From Ziziphus jujuba (Eukaryota; Streptophyta; Magnoliopsida; Rosales; Rhamnaceae), in contig NC_083387.1 in the NCBI RefSeq assembly GCF_031755915.1, positions 16,203,001 through 16,267,000 on the forward strand: DNA of 64,000 nt, in the 5' to 3' direction. Shown here one piece after another: positions 11,590-20,636 of this stretch. A program made the position numbers and the translations under genes. Each line of letters starts with the position of its first letter. The first letter of the stretch is position 1. Under the pieces are notes generated by a model. That model saw only the letters and a list, made by a program, of their open reading frames with translations. It made no database searches and had not been told where the DNA came from.

Positions 11590-12507
11590 TGATACGAACC
11601 TAGATCGACTCGCACCTATGTCCGTATTATATTAGCTAGGATCTCAATTAAATTCATGTTCTTATGGGAAATCCTTAACCCTTAACCAACCTGTGATTAG
11701 AAACCTTGGTATAATGAAGACGCCACAATAGGCGATGGATATCCTATTAATAAATCAAAACTAAAACACGTGTTTTAGGTGTCCAAAGAGAACAAAGAGA
11801 AATTCTATCCTTAAATAGGCTAAATTCACGAAGCAATAAAACCTAAATATTTAGGTTAGAATCAGCCACCAAAGAGAAAAGGAAACATGTTGGCCGAAAT
11901 TTACCTATTTTCCTAAACTAATTTGGATTAATTAATTTCTTTATTTTAAATTAGGAATTAATTAATTTACAATGAAAATAATAAAATAATAACTTTTCTA
12001 AGTTGATTTGTCCAACAAATAAATAAATAGAAACCAAATAAAAAACTAATTTCCTAAAACAAAAAGTCAAAATCAAATTAGGAAACTAGTTGTCTAATTT
12101 GACTACCAAGGTATGTTTGACCAATTTCCAGCTTGTTTGAGCTCCAAATCAGCTTTCATATGCCATATAGGATGCCAAATATGATTAATAATGATTCCCA
12201 CACGTTGCCCTTTGGTTGGAATAAGTCAAATTTGCTTAAACAAGAAGAAAAGTCAAAGTCAGTGGCTAAACAGCACATTTTTGGCCGAATTGAGATGTTG
12301 TCCATACAAGCTAGTTTTAGATGCTTTTGGTTCTGCCTTGACATCATCATTGCATGGTCTATTGGTGATATCCATTGAATTTGAGAAATGTTAGATCCGT
12401 TCATTGCTGCCTGTAGTCCATATTTACACTAAAACAGCTATCCAAGTCCATAATGGCTTCCACCATTTGGATGCTTAAAAAAGGCTTGGTATCTTTGGGT
12501 ATTGACA
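11590..12507 (-). mobile_element. Family 1 LTR, inverted (918 bp)
   Basis: The plus strand reads TGATACGAACCTAGATCGACTCGC at the left edge and ends GGTATTGACA at 12507, the reverse complement of the family 1 LTR. It is the 3' LTR of a minus-strand element whose pol tail follows at 12508. Its left edge is fused directly to the plus-strand RT fragment, so two oppositely oriented elements meet here. Confidence 0.85.
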
Positions 12508-13304
12508 AGTTCTTTTGTGAATTAATTACTCCCTGTATAAAAGCAGGCAGGTTGTCCTTAAATGTCTTAGCTTGAGCTCTAGTGATCAGCCCGGTCTTTA
12601 TTCGTATCGGGTCAGCACCCTAGTGGGTTGTCGGATTCTCATCATTCCCCTCCTCTTGAAAAGGATTTGCCCTCAAATCAAAATCATCACCTATAATAAA
12701 AGGAAATAAATTAGCAACAACAAATGTAGCACTCAAATTATACTCACCTAGCAAGTCATGTTTGTAAGCATTTTCATTGATCCGTTCCAAGACATGAAAA
12801 GGTCCATCCCCTCATGGCATAAGCTTTGACTTGTGTTATTGTAGGAACCTCTCTCTTCTTAAGTGAAACCAAACTCAATCTCCGAGATCAAATACTATCA
12901 CAACAAATCCTAAAAATACAAGGTCATTTCGACAAAAATCACACTTTTTAAAGTGAAAAAATAATCTCTCCTAAATTTTCAAATTTCCACTAAGTAAAGC
13001 TCTCAACAATGCAGATAAGGTTCTATACCACAAAAGCATCTTTAGATAAGCACATTCAAAAATCGTGACCAGCAATGGTTTCTTATTCAAAATTACTTTA
13101 CTAACAAGACCAAAGCTAAGATAAAAAAATTTATTTTTCTTTTCTTTTCTTTCTTTTTCTTTCTCACTCACGGATTCCACTACTTTCACCTCACTCTCGG
13201 CTTTAGCTATGTTTTTCCACTCAATTTGGGTTTTAGAATACTTACCTGGTTGGTCTTGTTCGGTCTTGTTCCCTTGGATTGGAGATGAATCGTGGGTGCC
13301 ACAC
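12508..13304 (-). pseudogene. pol: Family 1 pol remnants (tail, RT and integrase scraps, PR-RT linker)
   Basis: Reading the minus strand: the pol tail lies at about 12530-12890, including PITRAQAKTFKDNL, NPFQEEGND and a SATFVVANLF-like stretch. Next come a scrap of RT thumb (about 12920-12965), a scrap of integrase (about 12966-13025), and a Lys-rich linker (12971-13189) matching 7950-8040. It is a mosaic of at least three deletions and codes for nothing intact. Confidence 0.7.
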
Positions 13305-14400
13305 TAAAAGAAAGAGTGGATCTTAACTCTCCATGCAAATAACTATACACACTCTTTTTGTTGGGGTGAGAAGGTTATGACCAAGAGAAAGCTAGCTTGA
13401 AGTGTTAGCAATAAGCAAGCTTTTGGTGATTCTCTTGGGAATGGTTGTGTGTGAGTTGTGTTTTTAGGTTTTGATTTTTAGGGTTCTTAAAGTGTTATAA
13501 GATGTTGAAGAAGAAATGAGAATAAGGGGACCATGTTGGTTTTTGAAAATGAGGCTTGGATGTGTATCCATCTCATTCATTTAATAATATAAGCTTGAAA
13601 TTACAACTAGTTCACACATGCCAAGCATGTGAGCTTACAAAATGAGTAAAGCATTTGAAATTTAAAAAGTAAAATGGTCAACACCTAGATTTTCATACAT
13701 AAAAGAGGTAAAAACCAGCTACAACATATCTATTCTAAATATAGTAAAAAATGGCACATGGTTTGAACTAAGTTTCTATTGTTTAACTAGTTTGGGTGAA
13801 CAACCAAACTAGCTTCACCTACTTAAATCTCCTTTATATCTGCTTATGAAACTCGGTTTGAAGCATCCTTAGCCATCAATAAGTATTGTTCCAAGAGCTA
13901 AGAAGTTTATGGAACTGGATCATGGGCCAAACAGCTCCAAAACTTATCCATACTCTGCATACTGGGCCCATCAGATATAGCAATTTGTTTGGAATAGAAA
14001 ATGGACTTCCCCATGCCATTTTGACCTAAAATTTGAACTATAGTCTTCTCTATGTGTATTTAGACATCTCTCAAAATTTCAGCTCAAAAATCTTTTTTTC
14101 AGCCTGAGATATAAGATAAACAGTGGACCTCTGTTGCTGGAAATTATGAATCCAGCACCATAGACATTTCAAGTATAATGTTCCTACTCTTTTGTGCATA
14201 GTTTTGCTTATGTTTTTGATACATAACTTAGGAACAAAACATTATCAAAATATACTTTGCATCAATTAAAAACATACAAGAAAATATAAACTCATAAAAG
14301 GAAAGGAGGTGATACCAAGGTGTGCATGCTAGCCAGTGCATGCACCATCAAGTGGCAAAATTGCCACACTTCAACACTTTTTACAAAGCTTTTTAATGCC
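13305..14400. other. Unidentified 1.1 kb segment interrupting gypsy debris
   Basis: Family 1 sequence stops at about 13304 and does not resume after the segment. No convincing frame is present. The text resembles a transcribed, non-coding LTR or UTR (TTGGGGTGAGAAGG at 13360; TTTTTAGGTTTTGATTTTTAGGG at about 13465). A 9-bp direct repeat, TGCCACACT, sits at 13297-13305 and 14362-14370 and could be a target-site duplication. No terminal inverted repeats are obvious. It could be a solo LTR of an unrelated family or a DNA transposon remnant. Confidence 0.35.
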
Positions 14401-15191
14401 ATTTATTGTTAGACAATTTTCTATGCACAAATTTAGTTAATTTATTAATTATAATTTCATATTTAAATTTTTTAAATACTACTTTAGTGTATGGAAGAGA
14501 AAAAATAAAGAAAGAGGAAATACGAATCATAATTGTTTATGAGCAAATTCAAAAGAAAAAGTAATTATAGAGTACCATTGTAGTTGGATAAGGAAATGTC
14601 ACCTTTTATTTTTTAAAGTTCTTCAAACTTCCTCAAGATACTTTTTATTTTAAAGAAAGTAATTGGCACTGTTAATTCGTGAACTATACCCATATTTGGG
14701 GTTTAATCCTTAATTTTTTTTGTTTTTAACATTTTAGCCTCTAAACTTCATATTCTAATGCATTGTGGTCCTTAAACTAATTTTTAGCATTTTTTAGATA
14801 TCCAATACATCTACTGTAATAATTTGGTCTTTAAACTATTTTTTAGTATAATTTTTAGCATATTTGACACATGTAATAAACCTACTGTAATAGAAAAACA
14901 ACAAAATTAGAAATCAGACACCCTTAGAAGATTTGCTACATCTTGTATCAAGTACACTGGACATCTCAAATAATATATGCTTTTTTTTTTTTTTTAATCA
15001 TGATTACATTGGGTATCAGTGTAAGGGGCTCATAGACCATGTTTTAATTAATTTTGTGTTATATATAAGTATATTTGTTTTAATCTCAGATGTTATATAT
15101 GTTATACATTATAATCTATATGTTTGGTAAAAGATCACGTAAATTTTGTTTATTTATTAGTTTTATACTTATTTTGATAAGTTTCAATGTA

Positions 15192-15225
<34 letters not shown>

Positions 15226-16137
15226 TAAATTTAAAACTCCAAAGGCATACGCTCCAATGTCTCGCGGCTAGCACCTTGTCTCATGAAGCTAAAATGCCAC
15301 GCCTTGCACTTTTGCCTTTTTAAATACTGCTTGTATTGTAAAAGCTAAAAGGTAATGGCTAAAAGAAAGAAAAAGACATCTGAATATAATCAATAAGAAA
15401 GAAAACTTAAATCACGATGTTTTTATGAAAGAAAACTTAAATCACGATGTTTTTAGACAATGGCTAAAAGAAAAAGACATCTGATAATTCTTATTTTGAT
15501 AAATTTTATTTAGTTTATATTTTTGTTTGTAGCACTATACACGATGTTTTTAGACACTAATCCATTACCCAACTATACATATGTGTCAAAAATAAAGAAT
15601 TTTTTTCCATTCATATAATTATTGAAATTAAAAAAACTTTAAATGAATTATAATACCTAAGACAATGCTTTGGTAAATGAAATGTGTTGCCTATTAATTT
15701 ATTTACTTATCATGATTTAAATGGACAAATTAGTTTATTTACACATAATTATATTTAATAATATGTAATGAAAATTAAATCATTAAATTTCTAACTTCAT
15801 ATTTGTTATGACACTTTTATCTTTAAAGTGTTGCCCTTATATTATACATTTAGACAAAGCTTTAATGATCGTCTTCTTCAAGACTTTTACAAGGTATTCC
15901 ATACAAAAGCGTCAGCCAATAATTTTATTTCAAAGAGTAGATAATGCCGGCAGATAGCACCATTTATATTTAATATTAAACGATGCCTGTATAGTAAACG
16001 CGTCATCACAACCGACACTTCACTTCATCTCAATGTCATAGCTTTTTTTTAAAAAAAAGATGCGGCGTTTGTGTAGCATTGTTTAATTAGTGTCGTTAGT
16101 TTATTATTTTCACATAGTGAGCTTTGTTGTCCTTTGA
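14401..16137. other. AT-rich intergenic spacer
   Basis: No gene is supported. It contains a poly-T run near 14982, a (TA)n tract at about 15202-15227, and a local tandem duplication at 15397-15455. The rest is AT-rich sequence with stops in all frames. Confidence 0.6.
15397..15455. repeat. 30-bp tandem duplication
   Basis: GAAAGAAAACTTAAATCACG plus ATGTTTTTA occurs at 15397-15425 and again at 15427-15455. Related pieces (GGCTAAAAG..AAAGACATCTGA at 15357 and 15463; ACGATGTTTTTAGACA at 15445 and 15541) show that the surrounding 200 bp was also locally duplicated. Confidence 0.8.
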
Positions 16138-16380
16138 TGGCACAATTAATGGCTATCAAAGAAGGATTGCAATTTTCTGCAGCTTCGTATACTGATTTTT
16201 CTATTAGTTTTGCTCAGGGAATCTAATTGTGTTGCCTATGAGCTAGCTAAATTGGCTTGTCGCTTGACAGTTTTAAATCCTGGATGGAAGACATTCTTCC
16301 TGAGTTGTCTCCATTTTTACCGGCTGATGTAATGTTTTCTTGCTATTGAATAAAATTTCTTTTCTTCAAAAAAAATAAAA
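16138..16380 (+). pseudogene. LINE 3' end: RNase H remnant with poly-A-like tail
   Basis: The translation shows LMAIKEGLQFSAASYTDFSI and, in another frame, SNCVAYELAKLACRLTVLNPGWKTFFLSCL. This is the pattern of the RNase H domain at the end of plant non-LTR retrotransposon polyproteins (AELxAIxEGL ... NxVAHxLAKxA). A stop follows, then a short 3' UTR and an A-rich tail at about 16366-16381. Frameshifts show decay. It is 5'-truncated, as most LINE copies are. Confidence 0.65.
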
Positions 16381-17098
16381 GAACAGTCCATTCATTTACT
16401 TTAATTGACAGATAAATTTACTAAAACTAATCATATTCAAATAATTTTGTTGCAAAGTCATTTTATTTATTTATTGATTTGTTTTAGCATGTGTTTAGCT
16501 AATTTTACCAAATTTATAAGAGAAGATTGCATAATTAAACTGAACAAACAAATCAAATGAAACAGACTTGTTTGGTAAGTCATTCACATTTATGTTTCAG
16601 ATATTCTGTGTGCGAAATATTGAGGTGCTGAAAAAAAATAAATAAATAAAATTTACAAATAAAAAGAAGAAAAATAGTAGAAACGACAATATAAAAATTG
16701 TTGAAGTTTGAAAAGCATAGTACCCAAAAAAATTAGTTCAAGAAGATAAGACATAGGTTTGAGACATTTGAGTGAGGCCCAAAAACAAAATAATAATAAT
16801 AATAATGAAGACAAAAACTAAACTACCCAAAAAAATAAAAAAGTAGAAATGTCAATGTAAACGGTTTTCAAATTTGGGAAGCATACTGCCAAAAACAGTT
16901 ACTTCACGAAGGTAATATTACCCACTGCTCTGTATTTTAAGAATGGATTTATAATTAATCAGTCTAGCCCATGTCCATCAAATTTCTGATAAATTCGCCC
17001 ACCGATTTTCCATACTAAGTTCAGCTATAGTATATATGACTCAACTATATGTACGGTACACGTAATATTTGATGTAATGTCCATTTTCTACATGAAAA

Positions 17099-17242
17099 CG
17101 ACCACCAAACTCGCGTGGGAGCTCAGTGGTTAGCATACCACCTCCCGGCCAATAGACGCTGGGTTCGAGTTTTGGTGGGGAAGGAGATGCCTGGGGAAAT
17201 AGCCAAAAAAAAATAAAATAAAATAAAAAGAAGCGACCACCA
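17099..17242 (+). mobile_element. tRNA-derived SINE with target-site duplication
   Basis: The body is at about 17108-17233. Its head carries both internal RNA polymerase III promoter boxes: an A-box-like GAGCTCAGTGGTTAGCATA (about 17120-17138) and a B-box-like GGGTTCGAGTTTT (17161-17173). The tail is AAAAAAAAATAAAATAAAAT. CGACCACCA flanks it on the left (17099-17107) and right (17234-17242). The paralogous PR-1 block B shows the matching unoccupied site at about 45331-45350. The B-box departs from a true tRNA and no cloverleaf forms, so it is not a tRNA gene. Confidence 0.82.
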
Positions 17243-17714
17243 TGTGTTGTTTCGTGACTGTTAGTGGCTTTTAGCTTTTAGTAGGACCATCATTTTATTA
17301 ACTTGATTGAGGGGAAAACAAAAAAAATAAAATAAAAAAAGAGAAAAGGGGAAAAGGATAGAATGTCTCTGATAAACATTTTTGTTCTTAATTTAAAATG
17401 ATTTTGCTTCTCATCCCTTCTTCCCCATTTTATTCCTCATCTGTCTCACATTTACCAGTTTCATTTCATTGGGAAAAATGTTAGTTGAAATAGGAAGCAT
17501 CGTCTCAAGAAAGAAATACTATTTAATTAAATCCATCAAATGCTAAATTTTACTTCATTAACTATTACTTAGTTATACCGTGAGAGATTTTTTTATCTCA
17601 TCTTTAATCATGTGTCCGCAACACTTTGGATTCTAGCATCTACTTTATTCCCTTTCTCCTATAACACCCATCCAATTGCATATGCCTGTTATTTAATTAT
17701 TATTATTATGCCGG

Positions 17715-17756
<42 letters not shown>

Positions 17757-18140
17757 TGCATATATGCTTAGTTTAGAAGGTTGAAATTTATCTATTTCAC
17801 TCAAATGTAGAACACATTTCAGAGTGTGATCTGTTTCACATAAAATTTTCCGATGTTAAAAAAAACCAAAATATTTACCAAAATGCATTTGTTCCAATAT
17901 ATATATATAAATATATTCTTAAGACTTTCCATAACATTCTCTTTTTTTTTTTTGTTTTTTTTTTTTTTTTTGTTTTTTTGTTTTTTCATACATAGCAACT
18001 GGATCCACATAGCAACTGGATCCATACATTAAAATTCAGAAAACAATCCTCACTAATTTTCGTCAATCAAAAGACATATATATTGGGTTTTCACCAGCAG
18101 ATAGTACTACATAAAAAGGAAAAAACCATTAATCATTAAA
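17243..18140. repeat. PR-1 block A, downstream flank (paralogous to 45345-46083)
   Basis: Matches to block B include TAGGACCATC near 17282, TGATTTTGCTTC near 17400, CCATTTTATTCCTC near 17427, TAGCATCTAC near 17634 and GCATATGCCT near 17679. Just past the stop codon, GGTTTTCACCAGCA is shared (18088 here, 46036 in B). It contains a (TTA)n microsatellite (17696-17756), absent at that position in block B, and poly-T runs at 17941-17985. No gene is seen besides PR-1. Confidence 0.7.
17696..17756. repeat. (TTA)n microsatellite
   Basis: There are about 4 units, a short break (TGCCGGTTG), then about 13 uninterrupted TTA units. It lies about 0.4 kb downstream of the PR-1 A stop codon. Confidence 0.95.
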
Positions 18141-18638
18141 TCAATATGGACGCTCCCCCTCATAGTTACCAGGGGGGTCATAGCTGCAAATCACAAACAT
18201 CCAACCATTATGGCACTTTACCCTGGCACACCCTAGGTGTACGGACTTTCTCCAAACCACCTGAGTATAATGCAAGCACTCATCGCCAACACATGAATTG
18301 GTGCGATAGTTGTAGTAGGGTTTCTCCGTTACCCAAAACTTCACCGCCTCTTCACCGGTCATCGAACCATAACCTTCCGCCAAGTTCTCTCCGTAAGGTC
18401 CCCCCGAGTGCTCCATCTCGCAGTTGTTGATCTTCTGATTTGCGTAGTTTTGGGCATAGGCTGCCACAGTCCAGTTCCAAGTGATCGGACCGACACCCAC
18501 CTGAGCTCGAGCCGCATTGTGAGCGCGAACGAAGTCCTGGTTCGGGTTCTTTCTTGGATGGGAATGGACTTTGCTCAGGAATAGTCCTGTAAAGCAGCAT
18601 ACAACGGCTAGGGATAAATAATACTTAGTCAGTCCCAT
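18141..18638 (-). CDS. PR1: Pathogenesis-related protein 1 (PR-1 A), secreted CAP-domain protein
   Basis: This is an intact, intronless 165-residue PR-1. Residues 1-26 are a signal peptide (hydrophobic core LSLAVVCCFTGLFL, likely cut after KVHS), leaving a 139-residue mature protein for the apoplast or vacuole. CAP-family marks are clear: [31 protein letters not shown], the CAP signature [20 protein letters not shown], and six cysteines expected to form three disulfides. It ends [11 protein letters not shown], the 11-residue CAPE peptide. The preceding residues are CSYD, where the usual processing context is CNYx. PR-1 proteins are induced in salicylate-linked defence and bind sterols; that is family knowledge. 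The start is the ATG at 18638. An in-frame ATG at 18689 would add a Lys-rich 17-residue extension ahead of the signal peptide, and lies only about 12 bp below the TATA box. Confidence 0.96.
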   Translation of the reverse strand: MGLTKYYLSLAVVCCFTGLFLSKVHSHPRKNPNQDFVRAHNAARAQVGVGPITWNWTVAAYAQNYANQKINNCEMEHSGGPYGENLAEGYGSMTGEEAVKFWVTEKPYYNYRTNSCVGDECLHYTQVVWRKSVHLGCARVKCHNGWMFVICSYDPPGNYEGERPY

Positions 18639-18700
18639 TTTCGTTTTTTCCTCTTTTTTTTTTTTTTTAGCGCTTTGAAGATGGGGCATGGTTTGATGAG

Positions 18701-18709
18701 TATTTATAG
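18701..18709 (-). promoter_or_regulatory. TATA box of PR-1 A
   Basis: CTATAAATA on the minus strand, about 63 bp upstream of the ATG. The same box in nearly the same place (46624-46632) precedes PR-1 B, within the conserved context TCTCTATAAATACTCA. Transcription would start near 18670. Confidence 0.85.
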
Positions 18710-18890
18710 AGATTTTATTTTTTTAAATGCAATATAGTTATGGTTTATTAGATAAAAGTTTTTTTTTTTTTTAAGTTTGTTTTTATTTTATTTTATTTTT
18801 GAAAAAAAAGTTATGTTTTAAAAGTACGAAATGATGTTAGCTTATTCATATTTATAATTATAAAGCCATAAGTTCAAAATGGATATTTAG

Positions 18891-19423
18891 TTTTAGAAGC
18901 ATATGAAATAATAAGAAAAGAAATTAATATGGTAATAAAAAAAATCCTTAATTTTAGATGTAGTATCCGGGAAACCAAACATATATAAAACTTCTCCTAA
19001 CCAATGCCTTAACCATCGGATAGCATTAAATATTTCTTACCCACGGGGAAAAAAAAAAAAAAAAATTCACGAGGAAAATTTTTCTAACCTGGAGCATTTT
19101 TTTTTTTTTTTATTACTGGAAAATTATTTGTAAATATGCAAAAAAAAAAAAAAAGGTTTTAGAAGCATATTAAATGATAAGGAAAGAAATTATTATGGTA
19201 AAGAAAATCCTTAATTATTAAATGTAGTATCTAGGAAACCAAACATATATAGAAGTTCTCTCAATCAATGCCTTAACCATCGGCTAGCATCAAGTATTTC
19301 TTACCCACCAAAAAGCCAAAAAATCATGAGGAAAAATGCAACACTTGTATAATTTTCTAATCGGAAGCCTTTTTTTCTTTTTCTTTTTTATTTACTTTTT
19401 TTTGCCCACGTCATTTTGATAAT
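18891..19423. repeat. 266-bp tandem duplication in the PR-1 A upstream region
   Basis: Unit 1 (18891-19156) and unit 2 (19157 to about 19423) both start TTTTAGAAGCATAT. They share CCTTAATT, GAAACCAAACATATATA, ATGCCTTAACCATCGG, TAGCAT and ATTTCTTACCCAC in order. Block B has this segment only once (about 47120-47225: TGTCTAGGAAACCAAACATA, AATGCCTTAAACCATTGG). The duplicate begins about 180 bp above the TATA box. Poly-A and poly-T runs near 19050, 19100 and 19140 may have promoted it. Confidence 0.85.
19406..19413 (-). promoter_or_regulatory. TGACG/ACGT element upstream of PR-1 A
   Basis: The minus strand reads TGACGTGG, combining the TGACG core bound by TGA bZIP factors (regulators of PR-1 in model plants) with an ACGT core. 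It lies about 0.7 kb above the TATA box. A single 8-bp match in about 800 bp is weak evidence. I saw no counterpart in block B. Confidence 0.3.
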
Positions 19424-19565
19424 ATTTTTTAACAGATCAATTAGTAGATAATGTTTTTGAATAAATCAATTAGTGTTTTTTTTTCTTTTTCAATGATTGC
19501 AAATAAATTTTTACAATGGCCAAATGTAACACCCTGTCCCAAAGTACAACGGAAATTTTCCGACT

Positions 19566-19672
19566 TTGACTAAGATTGATCGTTGACTGTTGACCGTTGA
19601 TTTTGACCGTTGATCATTGATCGAATGGGTCAAAAATTGACTTTTTGATTCGGATGGAATTCTAGGTTGACT
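19566..19672. promoter_or_regulatory. W-box cluster in the LTR near PR-1 A
   Basis: Strict TTGAC[C/T] matches lie at 19566, 19583, 19590, 19603, 19637 and 19667 on the plus strand, with one inverted (GGTCAA) at 19628. That is seven in about 107 bp, where random sequence would give roughly 0.1. W-boxes bind WRKY factors, which control defence genes including PR-1. The cluster is about 0.87-0.97 kb above the PR-1 A TATA box. The motif density is visible; any effect on PR-1 is inference. Confidence 0.55.
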
Positions 19673-20171
19673 GAGGTACGGTTATGAAGTACACGTTGGC
19701 ACGAGTTCGTAAACTAGTAGCACGTTAAAAATGGAGTTACGGTTTTAAAGTTATGGGCAAAACAAGTTGAGGTCCAAATTGTCCAAGAGATACCGGAGTT
19801 GACTTTTTATTCATGCAAAGTTGAGCTTTGACTCATGTATGGTTGTGAAGTACTCATTGATACGAGTCCGTAGACTAGCGGCACATCCGATTTGGACATG
19901 TGGGTTGAAAGTTATCGACCTATAGAGTTTTTCAAATACTGTATTATTTTAATATTATTTTTAAACGTGTAACAATGTGCCACATGTGACTTAATAAATG
20001 TGACCATATGTCATCAGGTTGAGATGCCACATGTCAACCATGTTTAATATCATATTATTTTATGATTATTTTATATAATAATATTATTTTTAATATTATT
20101 TAATTAATTTTAATTTATTTCTTTTTATTTCTTTTTCTTTTCTTTTTTTTTTCTTTTTTCTTTTCCCCCAC

Positions 20172-20636
20172 GTGGAAAAAACGTCCAGCCACCTGAAGCT
20201 CTCTTCTTCTTCTTCCTCGTTCTTCTTCCTTTCCTTTCCTTCTTCCTCTCGGGCCATCGTCGTTTCTTCGTTTCCGGCCACCACCTTGCTACACGCGCCG
20301 GCCATAGATGAGCGGGGGATGGAGGCGAGTTCGACTGCAAAATTTCACAGTCACCGGCCGCCGGACGAGCCCAGATCGGGCCGGAGAAGCCGTCGGCCGG
20401 AAATTTTCTCTCTCCTCTTTTCTTGTGTTTTTCAGCCAACCCAGCTCGACCCATACCTCTATCCCACCATTTTCGACCCCTCTGAGTCCATTTCCGGGGT
20501 AGATTGCCCAAAATCCCCACCGTTTAAGAGATCCCTCAAGTTTAAACTCGACCGAAGTTTTCCGGCCAAATTCCGGCCACCACCAGTTGAATTGAGCTCA
20601 ATGGAGGATCTTAGGTTAATTGCGTGTTCCAGGTGA
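20172..20636 (+). other. GC-rich island with long open frame inside the family 2 LTR
   Basis: A 154-codon open frame rich in Ser, Pro and Arg sits in a GC-rich patch within AT-rich DNA. The copy at 55581-58469 has a counterpart of 185 codons (56215-56772). Two short matches recur in the same frame and order: PTIFDP / PTVFDL and SFPAKFRPP / SFPARFRPP. Right after it, both LTRs carry GGTGAGTGACCCACCTT, which resembles a splice donor. It matches no protein family I know. It may be conserved untranslated leader rather than a gene. Confidence 0.3.

Noticed and set aside
12156..12404. Overlapping frames inside the inverted LTR at 11590-12507
   Set aside because: They lie wholly in LTR sequence, and the corresponding frames are not kept in the sister LTRs.
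17108..17180. Functional tRNA gene
   Set aside because: The A and B boxes are present, but acceptor and anticodon stems do not pair and an A-rich tail and target-site duplication follow. It is a SINE head.
18352..18600. Other-frame open stretches over both PR-1 genes, including 18146-18430 (+), 46241-46543 (-) and 45795-46163 (+)
   Set aside because: They are shadows of the PR-1 coding sequence. They mirror each other only because the genes are paralogues.
18639..18689. In-frame upstream ATG giving PR-1 A a Lys-rich 17-residue extension
   Set aside because: It lies about 12 bp below the TATA box, upstream of the likely transcription start, and would bury the signal peptide behind KKKKKEEKTK. 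The paralogue has no equivalent.
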